Source of the DNA: Pseudonocardiaceae bacterium
GTDB taxonomy: Bacteria > Actinomycetota > Actinomycetes > Mycobacteriales > Pseudonocardiaceae
Reading direction: 5' to 3'
Length of the DNA stretch: 64,000 nucleotides
Assembly: GCA_009379845.1 (NCBI GenBank)
Contig: WHSZ01000005.1
Span: forward strand, 1-64,000
Part shown: positions 44,776-52,926 of the stretch, piece after piece
Layout: every line of letters begins with the position of its first letter
How positions within the stretch are numbered: the stretch's first letter is position 1
Notes under the pieces: generated by a model
What the model was told of the DNA's origin: nothing
The model's input: the letters and a program-made list of their open reading frames with translations, nothing else
The model's database searches: none
Position numbers and translations under genes: made by a program

Positions 44776-44837
44776 GTTTTGCCGTGAAGGCCACCTTACG
44801 GGGGCTGGACGCCCCGAATGTGCCCCTCGATCGCAGG
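44776..44837 (+). repeat. Intergenic repeat R2, copy 1
   Basis: GTTTTGCCGTGAAGGCCACC, then TT-A-CGGG, then ACGCCCCGAATGTGCCCCTCG closely matches 54630-54692. Both copies sit in gaps inside the amine operons just before an SD, and each is about 62 nt. Confidence 0.75.
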
Positions 44838-44856
44838 GCGACGGGGAGGAGACGAG

Positions 44857-46257
44857 GTGACGGAGATGCTTCCGCGGCCGGGCCTGCGGGCCGAGGTGCC
44901 GGCCGACGTGCCGGCCGACGGGCGGCGGCGCAGCCACAGCTACCCACCCGAGGCGATCGCGCAGATCCAGCGGATGGCCGACGAGGGCCACTACGAGATC
45001 CGGGGCTGGGGCGCGAAACGGCAGCTGCCGACGTTCGACGACCTGGTGTTCCTCTCCGCTTCGGTGTCCCGCTATCCCCTCGAGGGCTACCGGGAGAAGT
45101 GCGAGACGAGAACCGTGCTCGGCACCCGGCACGCGAGCAAACCGATCGAGCTGGACATCCCGATCACGATCGCCGGGATGAGCTTCGGCGCGCTGTCCTC
45201 GGCGGCGAAGGTGTCGCTCGGCCGCGCGGCCACCACGGTCGGCACCTCGACGACCACCGGCGACGGCGGCATGTCCGAGGAGGAGCGCGAGGCATCGCAC
45301 CTGCTCGTCTACCAGTGCTTGCCGTCAAGGTACGGCTTCAACCCCGAACACCTGCGGCGCGCGGACGCCATCGAGGTGGTCATCGGGCAGGGCGCCAAGC
45401 CCGGTGGCGGCGGCATGCTGCTCGGCCAGAAGGTCAGCGAGCGCGTCGCTGGTATGCGTACCCTGCCTGCCGGTATCGACCAGCGCTCGGCGTCAAGGCA
45501 TCCCGACTGGGTCGGCCCCGACGACCTGCGCATCAAGATCGAGGAGCTGCGCGAGGCGACGTCCTGGGAGAAGCCCGTCTACGTCAAACTCGGCGCCACC
45601 AGGGTGACCAACGACGTGAAACTCGCGGTCGCGGCCGGCGCCGATGTGGTAGTGGTAGACGGTATGCAGGGCGGCACCGGCGCCACCCAGGACGTGTTCA
45701 TCGAGAACGCGGGCATCCCCACGCTGCCGGCGGTACGCCAGGCTGCCGAGGCGCTGCGCGAGGTCGGCATGGCCGACGAGGTACAGCTGGTCGTCTCCGG
45801 CGGCATCCGCACCGGCGCGGACGCGGCCAAGGCACTCGCACTCGGCGCGGACGCGGTGTCCGTCGGCGTCGCACCGCTCATCGCGCTCGGCTGCAACAGC
45901 CGCACCTACCGGAAGGACGGCGTCGAACACGACGCCACGGAGGAATACCGAGCGCTCGGTACCGAGCCCGGCTTCTGCCATCACATGCATACCGGCATGT
46001 GTCCGGTCGGCATCGCCACCCAGGATCCAGGCTTGGAGGCGCGGCTCGACCCGGAACACGGCGCGCGCCGCGTGATCAACTACCTGAAGTCGGTGACGAT
46101 GGAGCTCACCACGCTCGCACGGGCCTGCGGCAAGTCCGACGTGCACAACCTCGAGCCAGAGGACCTCGTCGCGCTGACCATCGAGGCGGCGGCGATGGCG
46201 GGCGTACCACTGGCCGGAACGGATTGGATCCCCGGCGGCTCGGGCGGCTGCCGGTGA
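44857..46257 (+). CDS. mgsC: N-methylglutamate synthase subunit C (FMN domain), module B
   Basis: A 466-residue glutamate-synthase-type FMN protein with 'TIAGMSFGALSSAAKVSLGR', 'DGMQGGTGATQDVFIENAG' and the Cys pattern 'CHHMHTGMCPVG'. GTG 44857 has GGGGAGGA upstream; ATG 44866 is an alternative. Separated from mgsB by the R2 repeat and followed by gmaS after 22 bp. In MgsABC it condenses the methylamine with the 2-oxoglutarate/glutamate skeleton to N-methylglutamate. Confidence 0.82.
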   Translation: MTEMLPRPGLRAEVPADVPADGRRRSHSYPPEAIAQIQRMADEGHYEIRGWGAKRQLPTFDDLVFLSASVSRYPLEGYREKCETRTVLGTRHASKPIELDIPITIAGMSFGALSSAAKVSLGRAATTVGTSTTTGDGGMSEEEREASHLLVYQCLPSRYGFNPEHLRRADAIEVVIGQGAKPGGGGMLLGQKVSERVAGMRTLPAGIDQRSASRHPDWVGPDDLRIKIEELREATSWEKPVYVKLGATRVTNDVKLAVAAGADVVVVDGMQGGTGATQDVFIENAGIPTLPAVRQAAEALREVGMADEVQLVVSGGIRTGADAAKALALGADAVSVGVAPLIALGCNSRTYRKDGVEHDATEEYRALGTEPGFCHHMHTGMCPVGIATQDPGLEARLDPEHGARRVINYLKSVTMELTTLARACGKSDVHNLEPEDLVALTIEAAAMAGVPLAGTDWIPGGSGGCR

Positions 46258-46279
46258 CCCCAGGACCAAAGGAGGTGCC

Positions 46280-47638
46280 ATGGGAAACCCGCACGAGGAC
46301 CTGAAAGCACGCGCACAGCAGGACGGCATCGAGTTCTTTCTCGCGATGTTCGTCGACCTGCACGGCAAGCCGTGCGCGAAAGCCGTGCCGATGTCCAGCT
46401 TCGACATGTTGATGGACGGCGGTGCGGGGTTCGCGGGGTTCGCCGCCGGGGATCTCGGCCAGTCGCCGGCCGATCCCGACCTGGCCGCGGTGCCCGATCC
46501 GGCTTCCTACACCCCGCTGCCGTGGAAGCCGGGGGTCGCGGTGCTGCACTGCGATCCATACGTGGACGGCGAGCCATGGCCATACGCGCCGCGGGTGATC
46601 CTCAAGCGGCAACTGGACGCACTCGCAGCCGAGCGAGGCTGGAAGCTGATGACCGGCGTCGAGGCGGAGTATTCGCTGCTACGACGCACCGAGGACGGCA
46701 AGCTGGAGATCGCGGACGCGCTGGATTCATCCGCGAAGCCGTGTTACGAGGTCAAGGGCCTGACCCGGATGTGGGATCACCTCTCCAACCTGTCCAAGTG
46801 CATGAACGCCCTCGGATGGGGCAACTACGCCAACGACCACGAGGACGGCAACGGCCAGTTCGAGAACAACTTCGTCTTCTCGGATGCGCTGACCACGGCG
46901 GATCGCGCGATCTTCTTCCGCTACATGGTGCACATGCTGGCGCACGATGCCGGCATGACCGCGACATTCATGCCGAAGCCGTTCAGCACGGTCACCGGCA
47001 ACGGGATGCACATGCACCAGAGCCTGTGGTCGCTGGATGACGAGCCGCTGTTCGACGACGACACCGACGGCCGGGGGCTGGGGCTGTCCAAGACGGCCTA
47101 CAGCTACCTCGGTGGGCTGATGGAACACGGCAGGTCGGTCGCCGCGATGATCTGCCCGACGGTGAACTCCTACAAGCGCATCGGCGTCGGCAAGCCGACC
47201 TCCGGGTCCACCTGGGCCCCTGCCTACGTGGCGTACGGCGGCAACAACCGGACGCTGATGCTGCGGGTTCCGGAAGGCGGCCGGATCGAGCACCGCGGCG
47301 TGGACGGTTCGGCGAACCCGTACCTGGCGGCGGCCGCGCTGCTGGCCGCGGGGCTGGACGGCGTCGAAAGGGAGCTCGATCCAGGGGAGCCGGTACACGA
47401 CGATCTGTTCGCGCTACCGTCCGAGGAGGTGGCGCGGCGGAACATCGCGCACCTGCCGAGGACACTGGACGCCGCGGTCGGCGAGCTGGTCACGGATACC
47501 GTGCTCCGCAAGGCCCTTGGCGAGGTCCCCGGCGGGGACTTCATCGACTACTACGCCAAGGTCAAGCGGGCCGAGTTCGAGGAGTATCACGCGAAGGTGT
47601 CCGACTGGGAAATCGAGAGGTACTTGACCTTGATCTGA
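46280..47638 (+). CDS. gmaS: Gamma-glutamylmethylamide synthetase / GlnT-type ligase
   Basis: A 452-residue GS-family ligase of the GlnT/GmaS branch: 'EFFLAMFVDLHGKPCAKAVP', 'GAGFAGFA', 'TGVEAEYSLLRR', 'DHEDGNGQFENNF', 'GNGMHMHQSLW' and 'CPTVNSYKRIGVG'. The length matches GmaS (about 440-450). It would couple methylamine to glutamate with ATP, giving gamma-glutamylmethylamide, the substrate of MgsABC encoded just upstream. ATG 46280 follows AAAGGAGGTG. GlnT with ammonia as substrate cannot be excluded, but the neighbouring mgs and mgd genes favour GmaS. Confidence 0.8.
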   Translation: MGNPHEDLKARAQQDGIEFFLAMFVDLHGKPCAKAVPMSSFDMLMDGGAGFAGFAAGDLGQSPADPDLAAVPDPASYTPLPWKPGVAVLHCDPYVDGEPWPYAPRVILKRQLDALAAERGWKLMTGVEAEYSLLRRTEDGKLEIADALDSSAKPCYEVKGLTRMWDHLSNLSKCMNALGWGNYANDHEDGNGQFENNFVFSDALTTADRAIFFRYMVHMLAHDAGMTATFMPKPFSTVTGNGMHMHQSLWSLDDEPLFDDDTDGRGLGLSKTAYSYLGGLMEHGRSVAAMICPTVNSYKRIGVGKPTSGSTWAPAYVAYGGNNRTLMLRVPEGGRIEHRGVDGSANPYLAAAALLAAGLDGVERELDPGEPVHDDLFALPSEEVARRNIAHLPRTLDAAVGELVTDTVLRKALGEVPGGDFIDYYAKVKRAEFEEYHAKVSDWEIERYLTLI

Positions 47639-47675
47639 CCGCGGGGCTTGATTTGACCTTGCACTTGATTTGACC
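47629..47675 (+). repeat. Triple 12-bp direct repeat after gmaS
   Basis: CTTGATCTGACC (containing the gmaS stop), CTTGATTTGACC (47647-47658) and CTTGATTTGACC (47664-47675) lie in tandem with 5-6 bp spacers. Probably a slipped-strand duplication of the gene end. No function is evident. Confidence 0.6.
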
Positions 47676-47839
47676 ATGAAATAGCGATTCACTACAGGAA
47701 ACAGAGTTCACCGGCAGCAACGATCGCGAGCTCATAGAGCAACTCTCTTTTCATTGGAGTGAACTTCGTTGTACGGAAGGGTTGTCGGGTCGGAACCGGC
47801 GCACCTACGCTGCGGGTAGCGGAGCTCGGGAGGCACAAC

Positions 47840-49159
47840 GTGGCAGGCGGCAACAACGGCCCGTCGAACGGGCATCCATCGACGAACGGCCACCGGAAGC
47901 CGGGCAAGCCCCCGCGCTATTCCGCGTTCAGCTTGTTGAAACACGGCCTGGCGCCGCGCGCGGAATGGCCGCGGGCCTGGCGCAGTCCGGCGCTCCAACC
48001 AAGCTACGACGTGGTGATCATCGGCGGCGGGGTGCACGGCCTTGCCACCGCGTACTACCTCGCGGCCAACCATGGGATCACGAACGTCGCGGTGCTGGAC
48101 AAGGGCTACCTCGGTGGCGGCGGATCGGGCCGGAACACCGCGATCCTGCGCTCCAACTACCTCACCCCGGAAGGCGTGCGGTTCTACGACCGGTCGATGC
48201 GCCTCTACGAGCACTTGGCCGCGGACCTGAACTTCAACGTGATGTTCTCCCGGCGAGGGCATCTCACGCTGGCACACAACGACAGCTCGCTGCGCACCAT
48301 GCGCTGGCGTGCCGAGGTCAACAAGCTGCAGGGCGTTGACTCGGAGGTAATCGGGCCGGAGGAGATCGCGAAGCTGGTGCCCTACCTGGACACCTCGACC
48401 AGCACCAGGTACCCGATCCTTGGCGCGCTGTATCACCCGCCGGGCGGCATCATCCGGCACGACGCGGTGGTGTGGGGATACGCGCGCGGCGCCGACTCCC
48501 TCGGCGTGCACCTGCACCAGAACACCGAGGTCACCGGGATCGACGTGGCCGAAGACCGGGTCATCGGGGTGCGGACGAACCGCGGCCGCATCGCGACCCG
48601 CAACGTGGTCAACTGCACGGCCGGCTGGTCTTCGGTGATCTCCGACATGGCCGGGGTGGAACTGCCGGTGCAGACCTCCCCGCTGCAGGCCGCGGTGACC
48701 GAGCCGGTGCGGCCGTTCCTCGACACCGTGGTGGTTTCCGGCACGCTGCACGTCTACGTCAGCCAGACCGACCGCGGCGAGCTGGTGTTCGGCGCCAGCG
48801 TGGATCCGTTCACGTCGTACTCCATGCGTGGCTCGCTGGAGTTCGTCGAAGGGCTTGCCGGGCATGTGCTCGAACTGATGCCCGCACTGTCCAAGATGCG
48901 GCTGCTACGGCAGTGGGCCGGGCTGTGCGACATGACGCCGGACTACTCGCCGATCATGGGTGCCACCCCGGTCGACGGGTTCTACGTGGACGTCGGGTGG
49001 GGCACCTACGGCTTCAAGGCCGGCCCGGTTTCCGGCGAGGCGATGGCGGAATGCGTCGCGACCCAGCGCACCCCGGAGATCATCGCCGCGTTCCACCCCG
49101 GCCGGTTCGAAACCGGGCAGCTGGTCGGCGAAAAGGGTGCCGCGGCGGTCGGCCACTGA
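47840..49159 (+). CDS. mgdA: N-methylglutamate dehydrogenase subunit A / sarcosine-oxidase beta-like FAD protein
   Basis: A 439-residue FAD oxidoreductase of the DAO family with the dinucleotide motif 'VVIIGGGVHGLATAYYLA' after a 50-residue N-terminus, the covalent-FAD region 'RRGHLTLAHN' and the C-terminal 'GWGTYGFKAGPVSGEAMAE'. The family covers SoxB and MgdA. No glyA, sdaA or purU, the usual companions of sarcosine oxidase operons, is present, while mgs and gmaS are. That favours oxidation of N-methylglutamate to glutamate plus a C1 unit. GTG 47840 follows GGGAGG; the track start at 47759 is too early. Confidence 0.82.
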   Translation: MAGGNNGPSNGHPSTNGHRKPGKPPRYSAFSLLKHGLAPRAEWPRAWRSPALQPSYDVVIIGGGVHGLATAYYLAANHGITNVAVLDKGYLGGGGSGRNTAILRSNYLTPEGVRFYDRSMRLYEHLAADLNFNVMFSRRGHLTLAHNDSSLRTMRWRAEVNKLQGVDSEVIGPEEIAKLVPYLDTSTSTRYPILGALYHPPGGIIRHDAVVWGYARGADSLGVHLHQNTEVTGIDVAEDRVIGVRTNRGRIATRNVVNCTAGWSSVISDMAGVELPVQTSPLQAAVTEPVRPFLDTVVVSGTLHVYVSQTDRGELVFGASVDPFTSYSMRGSLEFVEGLAGHVLELMPALSKMRLLRQWAGLCDMTPDYSPIMGATPVDGFYVDVGWGTYGFKAGPVSGEAMAECVATQRTPEIIAAFHPGRFETGQLVGEKGAAAVGH

Positions 49160-49178
49160 GTTTCGGGAGGACTCTTCC

Positions 49179-49421
49179 ATGATCCAGCTACCCTGCCCAT
49201 GGTGCGGCCCGCGCAACGTCAGCGAGTTCCGCTACGCGGGCGAGGTGACGCCGCGCCCGCAGCCGGCAACCGCCACCCCCGAACAGTGGCGGCGCTACCT
49301 CTACGTCCGCCGGAATCCGCGCGGCTGGACCGAGGAGAACTGGTATCACAGCGCAGGATGCCGACAATTCTTCAAGCTGCGCAGGGACACCGACAGCAAC
49401 GCCGTTGAGGAGCCGCGATGA
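49179..49421 (+). CDS. mgdB: N-methylglutamate dehydrogenase subunit B / sarcosine-oxidase delta-like zinc protein
   Basis: An 80-residue delta-subunit with the zinc-binding pair 'CPWCGPR' and the later 'NWYHSAGCRQFF'. The line 'EQWRRYLYVRRNPRGWTEE' is characteristic of SoxD/MgdB. ATG 49179 follows GGGAGG; its TGA overlaps the next gene's ATG. Too short to be fully listed as its own ORF in the track, where it appears as the tail of a longer ORF starting at 48960. Confidence 0.85.
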   Translation: MIQLPCPWCGPRNVSEFRYAGEVTPRPQPATATPEQWRRYLYVRRNPRGWTEENWYHSAGCRQFFKLRRDTDSNAVEEPR

Positions 49422-52400
49422 CCCAGCAGCGCACCCAGCCCGCCGTCGGCAGCATCGGCCGGATGCGGTTGGCGCCGCAGCAAGGCGAGGTGATCGACAG
49501 GGCACGCACGCTGCCCTTCACCTGGAACGGCAGCTCGTTCACCGCGCACCCCGGGGACACCATCGTCTCCGCGCTGGCCGCAGCGGGTGAGCGGGTGTTC
49601 TCCCGCAGCTTCAAGTACCACCGCCCACGCGGGCTGCTTACCGCGAGCTTCCACGACCCGGGCTGCATGATGCAGGTCGGCGACGAGCCAAACGTGCGTG
49701 GCGCGCACCGGCTCGTGGAGTCCGGAATGGACGTCAGCTCGCAGAACACCTGGCCGTCGCTGCGATTCGACGTCAAGGGCATCAACCGGCTCGCGGGGCG
49801 GTTCCTGCCGGCCGGCTTCTACTACAAGACGTTCATCAAACCGGAACGGCTGTGGCCGACCTACGAGAAGGTGCTGCAGCGTTTCGTGCACGCGGGGGAG
49901 ATCTCGCCGGACACCCCGCACAGCTACTACGACAAGCGCTACGCGCACCCCGACGTGCTGGTCACCGGCGGCGGTCCGGCGGGGATGACCGCCGCGCTCG
50001 CCGCCGCCCGCGCCGGTGCCAGCGTCCTGCTCGTCGATGAGGAACACCAGCTCGGCGGGCACCTGCGCTGGGCCGATCCGGCGGCGGCCGCCGAGCTCGT
50101 CGCCCGCGTGTCTGGCCAGGACGGCATCGAGGTGCTCACCAATTCGGTGGTGCTCGGCAGGTACGACGAGAACTGGATCGCCGTGGTGCAACGCGATCTG
50201 CCCGACATCCCGGAACGGCTGATCAAGGCCCGGGCACGTTCCCTCGTCGTCGCTCCTGGATTGATCGAGCGGCCGTACGTGTTCGCCGGCAACGACACAC
50301 CCGGCGTGATGCTGTCCACCGCGGTACGCCGGCTGATCAACCTGCACGCCGTGAAACCGGGTGAACGCGCGGTGGTGCTGACCGCGAACCCGTCCGGGGA
50401 TGCCGCGATCGAGGACCTGCAGCGGGCCGGCGTGCGGATCGCACACATCGCGGACGCCTGCGCGGGCGCCGACGTGGCAAGGGTGCACGGGCGGCGTGGC
50501 GTCCGGGCGGTCGAGCTCGCGGACGGCCGCAAGATCGAGGCAGACCTGTTCGTCACCGCCACCGGGTGGACCGCGCCGACCGCGTTGCTGAACATGGCGG
50601 GCGACGTGCCGGTGTACTCCGCGAAGGCGGCACGATTCCTGCCGGGCGGCGCGACCGCCGAGAACGTGTTCGCCGCGGGCGGTATCGCCGGCGACGGCAC
50701 CCTGGATGAGCTGCTCGCGCACGCGGACGCGGTGGGCGCCGAAGCCGCGAGGCGCGCGGCGACGCACCGGCACCGCCAGCTCGCGGCCACCCCCACCTCG
50801 GAACCGCCATCGGCCGGCTCGCCGCGCGAGGAGCCGGTGGAGATCCCCGAGCTTCCGGTGCACGAGCACCCCGAGCTGTTCCGCGGCAGCACGCACGGGA
50901 TGGTTGACTTCTCCGAAGACGTGTCCTCAAAGGACTTGCATGTCGCGGTCCGGGAGGGCTACGACTCCGCGGAACTCGCCAAGCGGTACACCACAGCCAC
51001 AATGGGCCCGCTGCAAGGCAAACTCGAAACGATCAACGCGATCGCGACGGTCGCGGAGGCCACCGGGCGGACCGTCGCGGAAACCGGCACCACCACGTGG
51101 CGACCGATGTACGCGCCGGTCACGCTCGGCGCGCTCGCCGGGCGGATCTTCGAGCCGGTGCGGTACTCGCCGATGCAACCCTGGCACGAAAGCCACGGTG
51201 CCACCCCGCTGGTGGCCGGGCAGTGGATCCGGCCGGACGACTACGGCGATCCGGCCGCCGAGGTGCGCGCGGTGCGCGACGGTGTCGGGATCATCGACGT
51301 CACCCCGATCGGCAAGTTGGACCTGCGCGGGCCGGACATCCCGAAGCTGCTGAACCTGTTGTATGTCAACAAATGGTCCAAACTCGGCATCGGCAGGGTG
51401 CGGTACGGCGTGATGTGCGCTGACGACGGCGTGGTGATGGACGACGGTGTTACCGGGCGGCTCGGCGAGGAGCACTACCTGATGTCCACCACGTCGTCGG
51501 GCGCGGCGGCGGTCTGGGAGTGGGTGGAGAACTGGCTGCAGACCGAGCACCCGGACTGGCAGGTGCACGTCACCCCGGTCACCACCGCGTACGCCAGCAT
51601 CAACGTGGCAGGGCCGCGCTCCCGTGAACTGGTCGGCCGGCTCGTGGAGGGCGTCGATCTCGCTCCGGACGAGTTCGGCTACATGCAGGTGCGCACCGGC
51701 CGCATCGCCGGGGTGGATGACTGCGTGCTGTGGCGAATCGGGTTCACCGGCGAGCTGTCCTACGAGCTGCACGTGCCGACGGCATACGGGCTGCACGTGT
51801 GGGAAACCCTGATGGAGCACGGCGCCGATCTCGGCGTGACGCCGTTCGGCGTTGAGGCGCAACGGATCCTGCGGCTCGAGAAGGGGCATCTGATCGTCGG
51901 GCAGGACACCGATGGGCTCACCAAGGGTTACAGCGCCGGGCTGGACTGGGCCATCAAACTCGACAAGGACGACTTCGTCGGCAAGCCGGAACTGGCCTGG
52001 CAGGCCGAAACCGGCGGTGGTTCCCGGCTGGTCGGGCTGCAGCCGGTTGACGGTCAGGTTGTGCCGCCAGAGGCCAGCCAGATCCTCACCGCCGGCGGCG
52101 GGATCGCCGGGCGGGTCACGTCCAGCAGGATGTCCCCCACCCTCGGCCGCTCGATCTGCCTCGGTCAGCTGGACGCGGCACTGGCCGAACCCGGCACCGA
52201 ACTGACCGTCCACCTGCCGGACGGCAACGACATCCGGGCGCGGGTGACCGAGCACCTCGCACACGTCGACCCGGAAGGCAAACGCCAGGAGATCACCGGG
52301 CCCGTTCCGGCTGCGAGGCCGTGTGCCACGCCGGTGGCCCGCAGCCCGATCGCGGCTGGCGGGCGATCGGGCGAGGCGGCACCGGCGGCGGGCACGGTGA

Positions 52401-52924
52401 CCATCGCGGATCGCAGCCCGCTCACCAAGATCGGTATCCGGGCACCGCACGACGGCACGATGGCAGCCGACCTCGGCGCCCGGTTCGGTCGCACCACCCG
52501 GGATCCGTCCGGCAATCTAGTGATCGGGTCGGGGCCTGGCGAATGGCTGGTGCTGGGTGCGCCGGACGCGCGGCTGCTTTCCGTGCTGCGGGAGCGCGCC
52601 GAGCGGTCAGGGGAGTTCGCCACGGTCGTCGACCTCACGCACGGCCGCGCGCTGATCCGGCTGTCCGGCCAGCGGTGCGCCGAGTTGCTCGCCAAGGTGT
52701 GCGGGATCGACTTCGCGGGCGAGTTCACCCCGAACGGCGCGGCATTCCGCAGTTCGGTGGCGAAACTCGTCACCGACATCGTTCGGGACGACAAGGCCGG
52801 GGTGCCCAGCTACCTGCTGCACTGCGAGCGCTCGTCCGGTCAGTACCTGTTCGACGCCCTGCTCGACGCGGGCGCCGAGTTCGACATCGAGATCGACGGC
52901 AGCCCTTCCCGTGAGGAGATCTGA
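49418..52924 (+). CDS. mgdC: Fused alpha-gamma subunit of N-methylglutamate dehydrogenase (MgdC-MgdD) / SoxA-SoxG
   Basis: 1168 residues. The N-terminus is a SoxA-type domain with 'FTAHPGDTIVSALAAAGE' and 'FKYHRPRGLLTA', then an NAD(P)/FAD domain with 'VLVTGGGPAGMTAALAAARA', then from about residue 560 a folate-binding GcvT-like aminomethyltransferase ('INVAGPRSRELVGRL', 'GFTGELSYELHVP'). The last about 190 residues (from about 975) match the separate gamma subunit SoxG/MgdD ('GEWLVLGAPDARLL', 'VVDLTHGRALIRLSG'), joined by an Ala/Gly/Pro-rich linker. The complex oxidises the N-methyl group and hands it to THF as methylene-THF. Normally alpha and gamma are separate genes. It overlaps mgdB by ATGA. 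Confidence 0.85.
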   Translation: MTQQRTQPAVGSIGRMRLAPQQGEVIDRARTLPFTWNGSSFTAHPGDTIVSALAAAGERVFSRSFKYHRPRGLLTASFHDPGCMMQVGDEPNVRGAHRLVESGMDVSSQNTWPSLRFDVKGINRLAGRFLPAGFYYKTFIKPERLWPTYEKVLQRFVHAGEISPDTPHSYYDKRYAHPDVLVTGGGPAGMTAALAAARAGASVLLVDEEHQLGGHLRWADPAAAAELVARVSGQDGIEVLTNSVVLGRYDENWIAVVQRDLPDIPERLIKARARSLVVAPGLIERPYVFAGNDTPGVMLSTAVRRLINLHAVKPGERAVVLTANPSGDAAIEDLQRAGVRIAHIADACAGADVARVHGRRGVRAVELADGRKIEADLFVTATGWTAPTALLNMAGDVPVYSAKAARFLPGGATAENVFAAGGIAGDGTLDELLAHADAVGAEAARRAATHRHRQLAATPTSEPPSAGSPREEPVEIPELPVHEHPELFRGSTHGMVDFSEDVSSKDLHVAVREGYDSAELAKRYTTATMGPLQGKLETINAIATVAEATGRTVAETGTTTWRPMYAPVTLGALAGRIFEPVRYSPMQPWHESHGATPLVAGQWIRPDDYGDPAAEVRAVRDGVGIIDVTPIGKLDLRGPDIPKLLNLLYVNKWSKLGIGRVRYGVMCADDGVVMDDGVTGRLGEEHYLMSTTSSGAAAVWEWVENWLQTEHPDWQVHVTPVTTAYASINVAGPRSRELVGRLVEGVDLAPDEFGYMQVRTGRIAGVDDCVLWRIGFTGELSYELHVPTAYGLHVWETLMEHGADLGVTPFGVEAQRILRLEKGHLIVGQDTDGLTKGYSAGLDWAIKLDKDDFVGKPELAWQAETGGGSRLVGLQPVDGQVVPPEASQILTAGGGIAGRVTSSRMSPTLGRSICLGQLDAALAEPGTELTVHLPDGNDIRARVTEHLAHVDPEGKRQEITGPVPAARPCATPVARSPIAAGGRSGEAAPAAGTVTIADRSPLTKIGIRAPHDGTMAADLGARFGRTTRDPSGNLVIGSGPGEWLVLGAPDARLLSVLRERAERSGEFATVVDLTHGRALIRLSGQRCAELLAKVCGIDFAGEFTPNGAAFRSSVAKLVTDIVRDDKAGVPSYLLHCERSSGQYLFDALLDAGAEFDIEIDGSPSREEI

Positions 52925-52926
52925 TC

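Noticed and set aside
47629-47675. A CRISPR-like array
   Set aside because: Only three 12-bp repeats with 5-6 bp spacers and no cas genes. No CRISPR array was seen anywhere in the window.
47840-52924. True sarcosine oxidase operon (soxBDAG)
   Set aside because: Not excluded, but glyA, sdaA and purU are absent and gmaS/mgsABC lie directly upstream, so N-methylglutamate dehydrogenase is the better reading.
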